The translations under genes and the position numbers were made by a program. DNA of 64,000 bases from Spirochaetaceae bacterium UBA5556 (lineage in GTDB: Bacteria; Spirochaetota; Spirochaetia; Treponematales; Rectinemataceae), in the NCBI GenBank assembly GCA_002425765.1, contig DIMW01000011.1, forward strand, positions 1-64,000, read 5' to 3'. Below the pieces are notes generated by a model. The model saw only the letters and a list, made by a program, of their open reading frames with translations. It had not been told where the DNA came from and searched no databases. This document shows positions 49,420-57,394 of the stretch, piece by piece. Position 1 is the stretch's first letter. Each line of letters starts with the position of its first letter.

Positions 49420-50226
49420 TCAATGCAAACCGCCAATTTCAGACTTAGCCCCCGGAATTCCGCGGCTCAAAAACTGGATGAGACTGATGGATCCCCAGGT
49501 CATCATGAAGCTCAGAATGGCAAGAGCCGCCGGCTCATAGGCAAGATCTCTTCCAACATGCGCCATGTAGGGCCCAAAAGCGGGCCACGCCAGAAGCACC
49601 GCCAGTGTGAGTTCGCCAATCACCGTCGCAAAGGTCAGAAAAGTCGCCGAGAGGAGTGCGGTCCTGAGGTTGGGAAGGATTACTTTAAAAAGAATGCTCA
49701 ACCATCCCGCGCCGAGGCTTTGCGCGGCCTCGGTGAGCACTTTCAGATCCATCGAGGTAAGTCCGGTGTCTACTGACCGATAAATATAGGGAAAAGAAAT
49801 GACGACGTATCCCGCCACGAGCAGCGCGGGGCTGGAAACAAGGGCAAGCGGCGGGTTGGCATAGAATTTTATCAGACCGAAGGCCAGCACCACGGGAGGA
49901 ATCACAAAGGGCATCAAAGAAAACAGCTCGATAACCGGTTTTGCCTTTGGTATCTTGAGATTGATCAGAATGGCGGTGGGAACAATAAGCACCAGCCCCA
50001 CGATAATGGTGTATACCGACATCTGGAGAGAAAACAAAAAAGACTGCAGAAATTTCGGATCGGCAAACACATGCTGGTACGCAACGAAACTCAACACACC
50101 TTTCTTGCCTTTGAGCGAGAACAGAAAGGTCGAAAGCAGGGGAATAAAAAAATACAGAAGGCCTATGATCAGCCAAAACCACGACATTGCCTTGCGTGTT
50201 GCACCGCCATTCTTCATTTCATCCAC
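49420..50226 (-). CDS. ABC importer permease 2
   Basis: The 268-residue membrane protein has about six hydrophobic segments and the binding-protein-dependent permease motif region 'LTEAAQSLGAGWLSILFKVILPNLRTALLSATFLTFATVIGE' (the EAA loop that contacts the ATPase). It resembles PotC/PhnV-type permeases. It overlaps the first permease gene by 13 bp and precedes the ATPase gene by 20 bp, so the three are translated together. Confidence 0.9.
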   Translation of the reverse strand: MDEMKNGGATRKAMSWFWLIIGLLYFFIPLLSTFLFSLKGKKGVLSFVAYQHVFADPKFLQSFLFSLQMSVYTIIVGLVLIVPTAILINLKIPKAKPVIELFSLMPFVIPPVVLAFGLIKFYANPPLALVSSPALLVAGYVVISFPYIYRSVDTGLTSMDLKVLTEAAQSLGAGWLSILFKVILPNLRTALLSATFLTFATVIGELTLAVLLAWPAFGPYMAHVGRDLAYEPAALAILSFMMTWGSISLIQFLSRGIPGAKSEIGGLH

Positions 50227-51158
50227 CTCGACGCAATTCTCTGAAGCCAGGAATACGCGAGAATGGCGAGTGTCATGATGAAAACCATGCCGAGGGCAAG
50301 CGCGTATCCCAAGTTCGGATCATGAAGCACATCGCCTCTTATCTGTGCGCCAATCAAAATCGGGACAATGTTGATGAGTCCTCCGGTAAGAGAGAATGCC
50401 GTGGCATACGCTCCAAAAGCATTGCCAAAGAGCAAAATGAACGCCGCCAGCAGCGAGGGGAGCAAAACCGGAATGCCGATATGGAGCCAGTACTGGAGCG
50501 AGGAAGCCCCCAGATTCTCGGACGCTTCTCTCCATTCTTTTTTCATATTGTCGAGCGCCGGCTGGATTATGAGCACCATCAGAGGGATCTGAAAATAAAT
50601 ATAGGTAACGGCCAGACCCCAAAAACCATAGAGATTGAAGCCCCCCTCATAGATATCGATTCCGAGGGCCGTTCTTAGAAACACGGTGACCAGTCCCATC
50701 CGTCCCAAGGTCGAAATAAACGCGAAGGCCAGCGGAACACCCGCAAAATTCGAAGCGACGCCGGAAAATGTGGACATGAAGGAACGTATCCCCTTCGGGA
50801 GTCCCCCCAGACAGATGGCATACGCGATGAAAAAGCCGAACAGGCCACCTCCTAATGCGGTAACAAAGCTAAGCCGTATGGTGACCATATAGGAACTGAT
50901 GATGTTGGGTCTGAACAGTTTCGAGAAATTGACAAGAGAAAAATGGCCGTCATTTCTCTGGAAAGCCCCAATGAGCAGAGAACCGGCAGGAATAATCATG
51001 AACGCAAAAATGAATACGAAAAAAGGAACGAGACCAAGCCATGCTTTGGATGTCACGATTGGGGCAGCACGTACGAAAAGGGCGCCGCCAGTCTTTCCGG
51101 AAGATTCGGCGCCCTTTCTGACAGACCGCTCCTTGTCCTTGTGCAAGGAGTCGTTCAT
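50214..51158 (-). CDS. ABC importer permease 1
   Basis: The 314-residue membrane protein has an N-terminal polar segment (about 1-34), six hydrophobic segments and the EAA-type loop 'KKEWREASENLGASSLQYWLHIGIPVLLPSLLAAFILLFGNAFG'. It resembles PotB/PhnU-type permeases. It starts 4 bp after the binding-protein gene and overlaps the second permease gene, as expected for a heterodimeric channel. Confidence 0.9.
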   Translation of the reverse strand: MNDSLHKDKERSVRKGAESSGKTGGALFVRAAPIVTSKAWLGLVPFFVFIFAFMIIPAGSLLIGAFQRNDGHFSLVNFSKLFRPNIISSYMVTIRLSFVTALGGGLFGFFIAYAICLGGLPKGIRSFMSTFSGVASNFAGVPLAFAFISTLGRMGLVTVFLRTALGIDIYEGGFNLYGFWGLAVTYIYFQIPLMVLIIQPALDNMKKEWREASENLGASSLQYWLHIGIPVLLPSLLAAFILLFGNAFGAYATAFSLTGGLINIVPILIGAQIRGDVLHDPNLGYALALGMVFIMTLAILAYSWLQRIASRWMK

Positions 51159-51162
51159 AGCC

Positions 51163-52266
51163 TTACTTCTTCATGACTTCTACGTGGACAATCTTATCCC
51201 ATTGCTCCGCGATGTATGTCTTGGCAGCATCCTGCTGCTCGATGGTCGGGAAAACCGCCTTCTCATACGCAGAAGAGGGAGGCAATTTCGCGACAAGATC
51301 AGCCGGGATCTTGTTTCGCTTCGCAAGGTCATTGAATCGGGCGGGATGTCCATATCCCTTCAGCCACAGAATCTGACCTTCGTCAGAATAGAGAAATTCC
51401 ATCCAGAGACGGGCGGCGTTCGGGTGCGGCGCATAGGCGCTGATCGCCTGAACGTAGACACCGGCGATTACGCCTGTCTCGGGGATGACGACCGCGACAT
51501 TGGGATTGCCATTGCTCTTGTCGCGATTCGAAAGCGCATTGTAATCCCAGCGGACCGTTATCGGCGTTTCTCCGGAAGCGACCGTTCCCGGCACCGCGAT
51601 GAGCGGCACAAAATTACCGGCCTTATTCATCTTGTCAAAGAATTTGAGCCCTGGCTCCATGTTGGTGAGGCTTCCGCCCTGTGAGAGCGAGGCCGCGATG
51701 ATCGTCATGATTGCCTGGTTTGACGTGCGCGGATCGCCGGAAAGAGCAAATTTGCCCTTGTATTCCGGCTTCAGAAGGTCTGCCCAGTCTTTCGGAAGAT
51801 TTTTGATGATGTCGGCATTCACCTCAAACGCGAGAACGCCATAGTAATCGCCATACCAGTAACCATCACTGTCTTTTACTTCATTGGGAATGGTATCCCA
51901 GGTCTGTACTTTGTATGGCGTAATGAGGCCTTCCTGTTTCGCGAGAGGCCCGAAGGACAAACCCACATCGATGACATCGGGTGCCTGCGGTCCTTTGTTG
52001 TTCTTATTGGCGCGGATTGCCTCGATCTCTTCGCCCGAGGAACCTTCCGGATTGAGTTCGTTCACCTTGATGCCATATTTCTTGGAGAAGGTATCGATAA
52101 GCTCTCCATAATTAACCCAATCGCGCGGCAGTGCTATTACAGTCAGCTGACCTTCTTTTTTGGCTGCGGCGATCAGGGTGTTCAAGTCCTTTGTTGAAGT
52201 ACCCTGGGCAAAGACCATCGATACCGACAGCAATGCGATGATGAGCACAATGCCTGTTTTTTTCAT
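51163..52266 (-). CDS. ABC importer solute-binding protein (Fe3+/polyamine/phosphonate type)
   Basis: The 367-residue protein has a signal peptide (about 1-21, 'SVSMVFAQG') and the fold of extracellular binding-protein family 1/6: 'LIAAAKKEGQLTVIALPRDWVNYGELIDTFSKKYGIKVNELNPEGSSGEEI' and 'PDVIDVGLSFGPLAKQEGLITPY'. The C-terminal lobe includes 'HPNAARLWMEFLYSDEGQILWLKGYGHPARF'. No Tyr pair of classical ferric-binding proteins is evident, so an organic cation or phosphonate is at least as likely as iron. AAGGAGGTT stands before the ATG at 52266. It is first in the operon and has an operator-like dyad at its promoter. Confidence 0.9.
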   Translation of the reverse strand: MKKTGIVLIIALLSVSMVFAQGTSTKDLNTLIAAAKKEGQLTVIALPRDWVNYGELIDTFSKKYGIKVNELNPEGSSGEEIEAIRANKNNKGPQAPDVIDVGLSFGPLAKQEGLITPYKVQTWDTIPNEVKDSDGYWYGDYYGVLAFEVNADIIKNLPKDWADLLKPEYKGKFALSGDPRTSNQAIMTIIAASLSQGGSLTNMEPGLKFFDKMNKAGNFVPLIAVPGTVASGETPITVRWDYNALSNRDKSNGNPNVAVVIPETGVIAGVYVQAISAYAPHPNAARLWMEFLYSDEGQILWLKGYGHPARFNDLAKRNKIPADLVAKLPPSSAYEKAVFPTIEQQDAAKTYIAEQWDKIVHVEVMKK

Positions 52267-52319
52267 ACAACCTCCTTCGAAAGGCCTCTGAAATGGTTCG
52301 AAAACTCCGAACGACATTT

Positions 52320-52350
52320 ATTATACTATGTTTTTTTAATTTATAGAGAA
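52320..52350 (-). promoter_or_regulatory. promoter of the ABC importer operon
   Basis: A perfect TATAAT lies at 52325-52320 on the minus strand, 54 bp before the ATG. TTCTCT at 52350-52345 (19-bp spacer) is the best -35 and falls inside the dyad operator. Confidence 0.5.
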
Positions 52351-52367
52351 CAAATCATGTGTTCTCT
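52345..52367. promoter_or_regulatory. perfect 8+8 inverted repeat, putative operator
   Basis: AGAGAACA (52345-52352) and TGTTCTCT (52360-52367) are perfect inverted repeats around a 7-bp AT-rich centre. The dyad lies in the divergent region between the ABC operon and rpoN and covers the -35 of the ABC promoter. The spacing suits a dimeric repressor; no regulator gene lies next to it. Confidence 0.6.
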
Positions 52368-52423
52368 GTTAAATGGCACGAACCGGGTATAAAGAGGTTC
52401 ATGCGGACAACTCCCTCTCAGCC

Positions 52424-52451
52424 TTGACTTTCGTACAAAGTGCTTTACATT
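52424..52451 (+). promoter_or_regulatory. sigma-70 promoter of rpoN
   Basis: TTGACT (52424-52429), a 16-bp spacer and TACATT (52446-52451) lie just before GAGGAGG and the TTG start of rpoN. Confidence 0.5.
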
Positions 52452-52471
52452 TAAGTAGAGGAGGATGAGCA

Positions 52472-53824
52472 TTGCAGACACAACAACGGCCGGTCCTCGC
52501 GCAGCAGCAGCAGCTTAAACTCAGTCCCCGCATGCTCCAGGCCATCCGCCTGCTCGCACTCCCCCTGCAGGAACTTACCGAACAAATCCACCAGGAACTC
52601 GAAGAAAATCCCGCCCTCGAACTGCTCGCCGATTCAGGAGAGGTATCGCTCGATGTCATGGAGGCGAGCATCGACACGACAAGGGACAGCGACGACAATC
52701 TTCACGAAGCCGAATATTCGGACGATGTCCTTGGATTCAGTGGCGAAGGGAACGATCGCAACGCCATCATAGAGCAGACCATCGCCACCGAAGAATCGCT
52801 CCAAGAGCATCTCTTAAGCCAGCTCGGCCTCTTGCCGCTCAGCGAGGAAGAACGAAGAATCGCCGAGCGGGTTATCCAAAACACCGACGAAAACGGTTTT
52901 CATATTCTGTCCCCTGGCGAGGTGTGCGCCAACTGTGATCCCGAAACCCTCGCGCGCATTCTTTCTCTTCTGCAGCGGCTCGATCCGCCGGGAACCTGCA
53001 CGGCGGATTATCGCGAAAGCCTCATCGCACAGGCGAAAATCGCCTCCAATGTGCCACCGAAGACTATCGAGGTTCTTTCGCAGCATTTCGAAAATCTGCA
53101 ATCGCGCAATCACAGCACCATAAAAAAGGCGCTTGGCCTCGACGACCGCCAGCTCGGCCGCATCTTTGAGTTCATCAAGACCCTCAACCCGTACCCTGGC
53201 AGGATATTCTCGAAAGCCCGGCCCCGCTACATCGTGCCAGACCTGGCGATGTGGCTCGAAGACGGCGAGATCAAGGTGAGGCTGAACGACGAAACGGTAC
53301 CAAAACTCGGCATAAACCGGCTGTATACGGAGCTCGCCGAGCGTTCGACTCGCGGCGAGGCTGAAAAATTCGCCCGTGAAAAAGTCGAGAACGCTCGCTT
53401 TTTCATCGACAGCATAAAAAGGCGCAACGAAACGCTTCTAAAGACCGCCTCCGCGATCGCCGAGGCGCAGAGGGGCTTTTTCACCGGAGGACCGAGGGCT
53501 CTCAAGCCTCTCACCCTCAAAGAAATCGCCGAAAAAATCGAGGTTCACGAGGCGACGGTGTCGCGCGTGGTGAACGGCAAATACGCGCAGACCGACTGGG
53601 GCACTTTCGAACTGCGCCGTTTTTTCACCAATGCCGTAAATTCGGAAAACGGAGAAAACACCTCGAAGGAGGCGGCAAAAGCGGAAGTTTTGCAAGTCAT
53701 CAACGATCTTGAATCGAAAGGAGAAAAAATCTCCGACCGCATCATTTCGGAAATCCTCGCCCGACGCGGCATCAACATCGCCCGGCGGACGGTGGCAAAA
53801 TATCGCAGCGAGCTCGGCAAATAA
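52472..53824 (+). CDS. rpoN: RNA polymerase sigma-54 factor
   Basis: The 450-residue protein has the Gln/Leu-rich activator region I ('QQQQLKLSPRMLQAIRLLALPLQELTEQIHQELEENPALEL'), an acidic region II, the core-binding and HTH regions ('LTLKEIAEKIEVHEATVSRVVNGKYAQT'), and the C-terminal RpoN box 'ARRTVAKYR'. It starts with a TTG (GAGGAGG 9 nt upstream); the nearby ATG at 52465 is out of frame. Sigma-54 needs AAA+ activators, none of which is in the window. It precedes hpf, hprK and ptsH, a link between sigma-54 and phosphotransfer control also seen in other bacteria. Confidence 0.96.
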   Translation: MQTQQRPVLAQQQQLKLSPRMLQAIRLLALPLQELTEQIHQELEENPALELLADSGEVSLDVMEASIDTTRDSDDNLHEAEYSDDVLGFSGEGNDRNAIIEQTIATEESLQEHLLSQLGLLPLSEEERRIAERVIQNTDENGFHILSPGEVCANCDPETLARILSLLQRLDPPGTCTADYRESLIAQAKIASNVPPKTIEVLSQHFENLQSRNHSTIKKALGLDDRQLGRIFEFIKTLNPYPGRIFSKARPRYIVPDLAMWLEDGEIKVRLNDETVPKLGINRLYTELAERSTRGEAEKFAREKVENARFFIDSIKRRNETLLKTASAIAEAQRGFFTGGPRALKPLTLKEIAEKIEVHEATVSRVVNGKYAQTDWGTFELRRFFTNAVNSENGENTSKEAAKAEVLQVINDLESKGEKISDRIISEILARRGINIARRTVAKYRSELGK

Positions 53825-53892
53825 ATAGCCTGGGCGGACTGCCCTGTCGCAGAGCTTAGCCTTTGCGCCAATATGTTCTTTGGGAGGTCACC

Positions 53893-54186
53893 ATGAATAT
53901 CGACGTTCGTTCCGTGCATTTCGATCTTAGCGATCAGAGCAGGCAGTATTTAACCACGAAAATCGGCCGGATCGATTACGCAAAGGACATGATCGTCGAT
54001 CTCCTGTTTGTTTTTACCAAGGACGCGGGGCGGTTCCGTCTTGAAGTGACCGCCAATTTCCGATGGGGTAAACAGGCGCACATAGTCGAAACCTCAGAGG
54101 AACTCAATCCGGGGATCGATGTGCTCATCGACAAGCTCGAACAGAAAATCGTCAAGGAAAAAGAAAAAATCCAAGAAAAGAAGTAA
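53893..54186 (+). CDS. hpf: ribosome hibernation-promoting factor (short HPF/YfiA type)
   Basis: The 97-residue protein has the HPF fold pattern: 'MNIDVRSVHFDLSDQSRQYLTTKIGRI' at the start and 'DVLIDKLEQKIVKEKEKIQEKK' at the end. It binds the decoding centre of idle ribosomes and helps dimerise or store them in stationary phase. The short form lacks the C-terminal dimerisation domain. GGGAGGT precedes the ATG at 53893; upstream in-frame codons are not used. It follows rpoN by 68 bp, as in many bacteria. Confidence 0.9.
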   Translation: MNIDVRSVHFDLSDQSRQYLTTKIGRIDYAKDMIVDLLFVFTKDAGRFRLEVTANFRWGKQAHIVETSEELNPGIDVLIDKLEQKIVKEKEKIQEKK

Positions 54187-54202
54187 TGAAGCGTCAATAG
54201 AC

Positions 54203-54299
54203 AACGGCGGTTCTTCATGCAGCAGAAGGCCTGAAAGACCATATCCGGCATGAGGCCTTTCCGGACTGCCATTGCAGCCGGCAGAGAACCGCCGTTTTT
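54203..54299 (+). ncRNA. structured element between hpf and hprK, terminator or RNA switch
   Basis: A 12-bp perfect outer stem (54203-54214 with 54285-54296) encloses 70 nt and is followed by five T (54295-54299). Inside, TCATGC/GCATGA (54215-54220 with 54248-54253) and CTGCC/GGCAG (54266-54270 with 54280-54284) can form further helices, giving a branched structure of about 95 nt. An ordinary terminator has a much smaller loop. It may end the rpoN-hpf transcript conditionally or be a stable small RNA; its class is unknown. Confidence 0.45.
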
Positions 54300-54340
54300 G
54301 TTCGATTTACCACCGTATCGAAATGAGGTAAAATATCCTT

Positions 54341-55339
54341 GTGAAAGAACAAGAACCTGTCAACTTTACCGTCCTCGATCTTCTCAGCCTTGAACTCAAG
54401 GAACAGAATGATCTCAAGCTCCGCTGCATCGCCGGCAGAGCGGGTTTAAGCCGCGAAATCACCGTGCCGGACCTCAACCGCCCCGGCCTCGCCCTCGCGG
54501 GATTCTACGAATCCTTCGCGTGGGAGAGATTGCAGGTCTTCGGAAGAGGCGAGAACGCGTACATCAATAAAATCGAAGCCGATGGAGTCGCCGGACAGAT
54601 TTACGCGAAGCTCTTCTCGTACAATATCCCCTGCTGCATTTTCTCCAACAACATCGAGCCCACCGCGAATTTCGCCGCCGCCGCGGACGCCGCGAGCTGC
54701 CCGCTCCTCATCACCGAACTGGGTTCCGTGGAATTCACGATCCGTGTCATCCGCATTCTGCACGACATTTTCGCTCCCAAAATCATCATGCACGGCGTGC
54801 TCGTCGAAGTCTTCGGCATCGGAATACTGCTGATCGGGGATTCGGGTGTGGGGAAGAGCGAGACGGCGCTCGCCCTGATCGAGCGAGGGCACAGGCTCGT
54901 GGCCGACGATGTCGTCGAGATCCGGTGCCTGAACGGCACGCTGCTCATGGGGCAGGGAACGAATAAAGTCATCGGCCACCATATGGAAATCCGTGGCTTG
55001 GGCATAATCAATGTCACGCACCTCTTCGGCGTCGGCGCGATCCGCGATAAGAAACAGATACAGCTCGTCATCCAGCTCGAAGACTGGGACCCCAACAAGG
55101 TCTACGACCGCATCGGCATGGATGAACTGACCATGGATATACTCGAGGTGAAGGTGCCGAAGCTCGAAATCCCCGTCAAGCCGGGCCGCAACATCCCCAT
55201 CATCATTGAAACCGCGGCGATGAACGAGCGGCTCAAGAAAATGGGATACCACAGCGCACGGGAATTCAATCAGAATATTCTGCGCTGGCTTGAAAGCGAG
55301 AGCGCGCGGACTATGTATTTTTCCCGCGACGATTATTGA
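54341..55339 (+). CDS. hprK: HPr kinase/phosphorylase
   Basis: The 332-residue protein starts with a GTG. It has the N-terminal domain (1-130), then 'HGVLVEVFGIGILLIGDSGVGKSETAL' with Walker A GDSGVGKS (166-173) and the catalytic His151. The HprK signature 'HHMEIRGLGIINVTHLFG' follows about 40 residues later. It phosphorylates and dephosphorylates Ser46 of HPr in response to metabolite and phosphate levels. No strong ribosome-binding site is seen. ptsH begins 65 bp downstream, giving the enzyme next to its substrate. Confidence 0.95.
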   Translation: MKEQEPVNFTVLDLLSLELKEQNDLKLRCIAGRAGLSREITVPDLNRPGLALAGFYESFAWERLQVFGRGENAYINKIEADGVAGQIYAKLFSYNIPCCIFSNNIEPTANFAAAADAASCPLLITELGSVEFTIRVIRILHDIFAPKIIMHGVLVEVFGIGILLIGDSGVGKSETALALIERGHRLVADDVVEIRCLNGTLLMGQGTNKVIGHHMEIRGLGIINVTHLFGVGAIRDKKQIQLVIQLEDWDPNKVYDRIGMDELTMDILEVKVPKLEIPVKPGRNIPIIIETAAMNERLKKMGYHSAREFNQNILRWLESESARTMYFSRDDY

Positions 55340-55404
55340 TCAGATGGCTAATCTCATTGAACGTAGCCAAACTTCCAGAGTATCATACTTGTACTGGAGC
55401 CCAT

Positions 55405-55677
55405 ATGGTAGCGCTTGAAACAACTATAAAAAATCGTGCCGGCATTCATGCCCGTCCCTCGGCGCTCATCGCTCAGACCGCGATAAAGTTCGCCTCCCGC
55501 ATCTATCTCGAGAAGGCCGGGAACCGCATCAACGCGAAGTCGATCATGGGCATCATCACGCTCGCCGCGAGTTTTGGCACAAAGATCAAGATCATCGCGG
55601 AGGGGCCCGACGAGCAACAGGCTGCGGACGCCATCAAGACACTTTTCGAATCGGGCTTCAATGAAGAACTCGGCTAA
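55405..55677 (+). CDS. ptsH: phosphocarrier protein HPr
   Basis: The 90-residue protein has both phosphorylation sites: His15 in 'NRAGIHARPSALI' and Ser46 in 'NAKSIMGIITLAAS'. It is the substrate of the adjacent HprK. No PTS enzyme I or permease gene is in the window, so HPr may act here mainly as a regulator. The start at 55405 (TGGAG upstream) gives the standard family length; the frame is open further upstream into hprK without homology. Confidence 0.95.
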   Translation: MVALETTIKNRAGIHARPSALIAQTAIKFASRIYLEKAGNRINAKSIMGIITLAASFGTKIKIIAEGPDEQQAADAIKTLFESGFNEELG

Positions 55678-55703
55678 AAAGGGCTTGCACACATCTTCAA
55701 ACT

Positions 55704-55727
55704 ATGCTGTATACTATACATGAGCAT
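55704..55727. promoter_or_regulatory. putative LexA operator (SOS box) at the lexA promoter
   Basis: A perfect 6+6 dyad TGTATA-C-TATACA (55708-55720) lies inside outer arms ATGCT (55704-55708) and AGCAT (55723-55727). It contains CTGT..ACAT, resembling the proteobacterial CTGT-N8-ACAG box with one base less. A TTGCAC (55685-55690) and TATACT (55710-55715) promoter overlaps it. Autoregulation of lexA is the likely meaning. Confidence 0.5.
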
Positions 55728-55738
55728 AGGAGCCCAGA

Positions 55739-56341
55739 TTGAAAGACCTTACGTCTCGTCAGAAAGACATCCTCAATTTTATTCATGAATATATTCAAAC
55801 GAACAATTATCCGCCTACGGTGCGGGAAACGGCCCGCGCGTTCTCCATTTCGGTCAAAGGCGCCTATGACCACCTCAAAGCCCTCGAAAAAAAAGGCTGC
55901 ATCAAGACGTCCGAAAAACGGTCCCGCTCGATCGAGCTTGTGGCGCCTCCCAAAGACGATACGCCCATGGTCCAAATCCCGCTGCTTGGTGAAATCGCCG
56001 CGGGGAGGCCTGTCTTCGCGGACGAAAATTTTGAGCGCACCATCTCGGTTCCGGCGGATATCGTCGCGAACAGGGTGCCTCACTTCGCGCTGCACGTCAA
56101 AGGCGACAGCATGATCGGCGCGGGCATTCTGTCGGGGGATATCGCCATCATCGAACAGACGGAAACGGCCAAAAACGGCGACATCGTCGTCGCCCTCCTT
56201 GAGGAAAACGTCACGCTCAAGCGCTTCTATATCGAAAACAACCGCTACAGGCTTCAAGCCGAAAATCCGCACTACGCGCCGATTTTTACACAGGACCTGA
56301 AAATCCTCGGCAGACTTCGCGGCATCTACAGGAGCTATTGA
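55739..56341 (+). CDS. lexA: LexA repressor
   Basis: The 200-residue protein starts with TTG (AGGAG upstream). It has the LexA winged HTH ('LTSRQKDILNFIHEYIQTNNYPPTVRETARAF', residues 4-35) and the S24 peptidase domain with cleavage site Ala88-Gly89. The catalytic Ser124 is in 'GDSMIGAGI' and Lys161 in 'VTLKRFYIE'. RecA-triggered self-cleavage lifts repression of DNA-repair genes. A dyad at its own promoter suggests autoregulation. holA follows 4 bp later, so a replication subunit is tied to the SOS repressor transcript. Confidence 0.95.
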   Translation: MKDLTSRQKDILNFIHEYIQTNNYPPTVRETARAFSISVKGAYDHLKALEKKGCIKTSEKRSRSIELVAPPKDDTPMVQIPLLGEIAAGRPVFADENFERTISVPADIVANRVPHFALHVKGDSMIGAGILSGDIAIIEQTETAKNGDIVVALLEENVTLKRFYIENNRYRLQAENPHYAPIFTQDLKILGRLRGIYRSY

Positions 56342-56345
56342 ACTC

Positions 56346-57386
56346 ATGGCCGAGCCGCTCTTGCCTCCTGTATGGATTCTCGCGGGGCCGGAAATCGGGC
56401 TCAAAGAGACATTTGTCGCCGACATCATACAAAAAGCTCGCCGTCTCGGCGGGGATGATCCTGAAATTCACCGTCTCTACGCGGGAGACAGTTCTTCCTC
56501 CGACGCCATCTCTCTCCTGAGGAACAGCTCACTCTTCTCGTCGTGGGTTATCGTCGAGTTCCGCAACGTCGAGCAGCTGGGCCAAAACGCGGACATCGCG
56601 GCCTTGACGCGCTATTGCGGCGCGCCCGCGGAACAGACCGTACTCTTCCTTGAGACCGAAGGATACGCGGCGCCCAAAGCGATCGAGAAAGCAGTGTCCG
56701 CCGCATGCCGCAAGACCTTCTTTGAACTCTTCGAAAACGAACTCGCGGGCTGGGTGCGGCGCGAGCTTGCACAGTCGGAGCTCAGCCTCGACGGCGAGGC
56801 GCTCGAGTCTCTTCTCGAGCTGGTGCCTCACGACACCGCATCGCTCAAGGCGGCCTGCCTCATTTTAAGCTCGAGCTTCTCCGGCGGCAGCGCGCTCTCC
56901 GCCGAAAACGTCGAGGCCGCCATTCTGCGCTCCAAGCCGGAGGACGCCTTCACGCTCTTCGAAAAAATAGGGCAGGGCGAACTTCCGCTTTCGCTCGAAG
57001 TGCTCGACAGCGTCCTCGATTCGCGGCGCGGAGACGCGAACCAGATCATCGCCGCCCTCGTGTGGAGTTTCAGAAGACTCCAGCGCATCGGCGACGCCGT
57101 CGCGCGCGGGGAACGCTTCGAAGACGCATGCCTCCGCGAAGGCGCGCGCTCAAAAACCGTACAGCGCCAGCTCCGCGCCGCACTGCAGCGCTCCAAGCCG
57201 GAGGACTGCCGGCGAATCATTCTCGCGCTCTCCGAAACCGAAGCCGCCATCCGCGGACCATTGGGTACCGCCTTCGACCGCCAATTGCTGCATCTGCTCA
57301 TAACCTCTATAATCACCGAAAAAGGGCGGGGACTTGCGATCGCCGGATGGAGCGAGCAGGGAATCTATCCCCAATTCAAGATGTAG
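56346..57386 (+). CDS. holA: DNA polymerase III delta subunit
   Basis: The 346-residue clamp-loader subunit shows the HolA pattern: 'VWILAGPEIGLKETFVADIIQKAR', a central 'TVLFLETEGYAAPKAIEKAV', and the C-terminal collar region 'GDANQIIAALVWSFRRLQRIGDAV...RSKTVQRQLRAALQRSKPED'. It opens the beta clamp as part of the clamp loader. As usual for delta, it lacks functional ATPase motifs. It follows lexA by 4 bp and precedes traB by 8 bp. Confidence 0.85.
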   Translation: MAEPLLPPVWILAGPEIGLKETFVADIIQKARRLGGDDPEIHRLYAGDSSSSDAISLLRNSSLFSSWVIVEFRNVEQLGQNADIAALTRYCGAPAEQTVLFLETEGYAAPKAIEKAVSAACRKTFFELFENELAGWVRRELAQSELSLDGEALESLLELVPHDTASLKAACLILSSSFSGGSALSAENVEAAILRSKPEDAFTLFEKIGQGELPLSLEVLDSVLDSRRGDANQIIAALVWSFRRLQRIGDAVARGERFEDACLREGARSKTVQRQLRAALQRSKPEDCRRIILALSETEAAIRGPLGTAFDRQLLHLLITSIITEKGRGLAIAGWSEQGIYPQFKM

Positions 57387-57394
57387 GACATTGT

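Noticed and set aside
52374..52390. TGGCACGA resembling a sigma-54 -24 element upstream of rpoN
   Set aside because: No GC pair is found at the -12 position; a sigma-70-like promoter closer to the start explains expression better.
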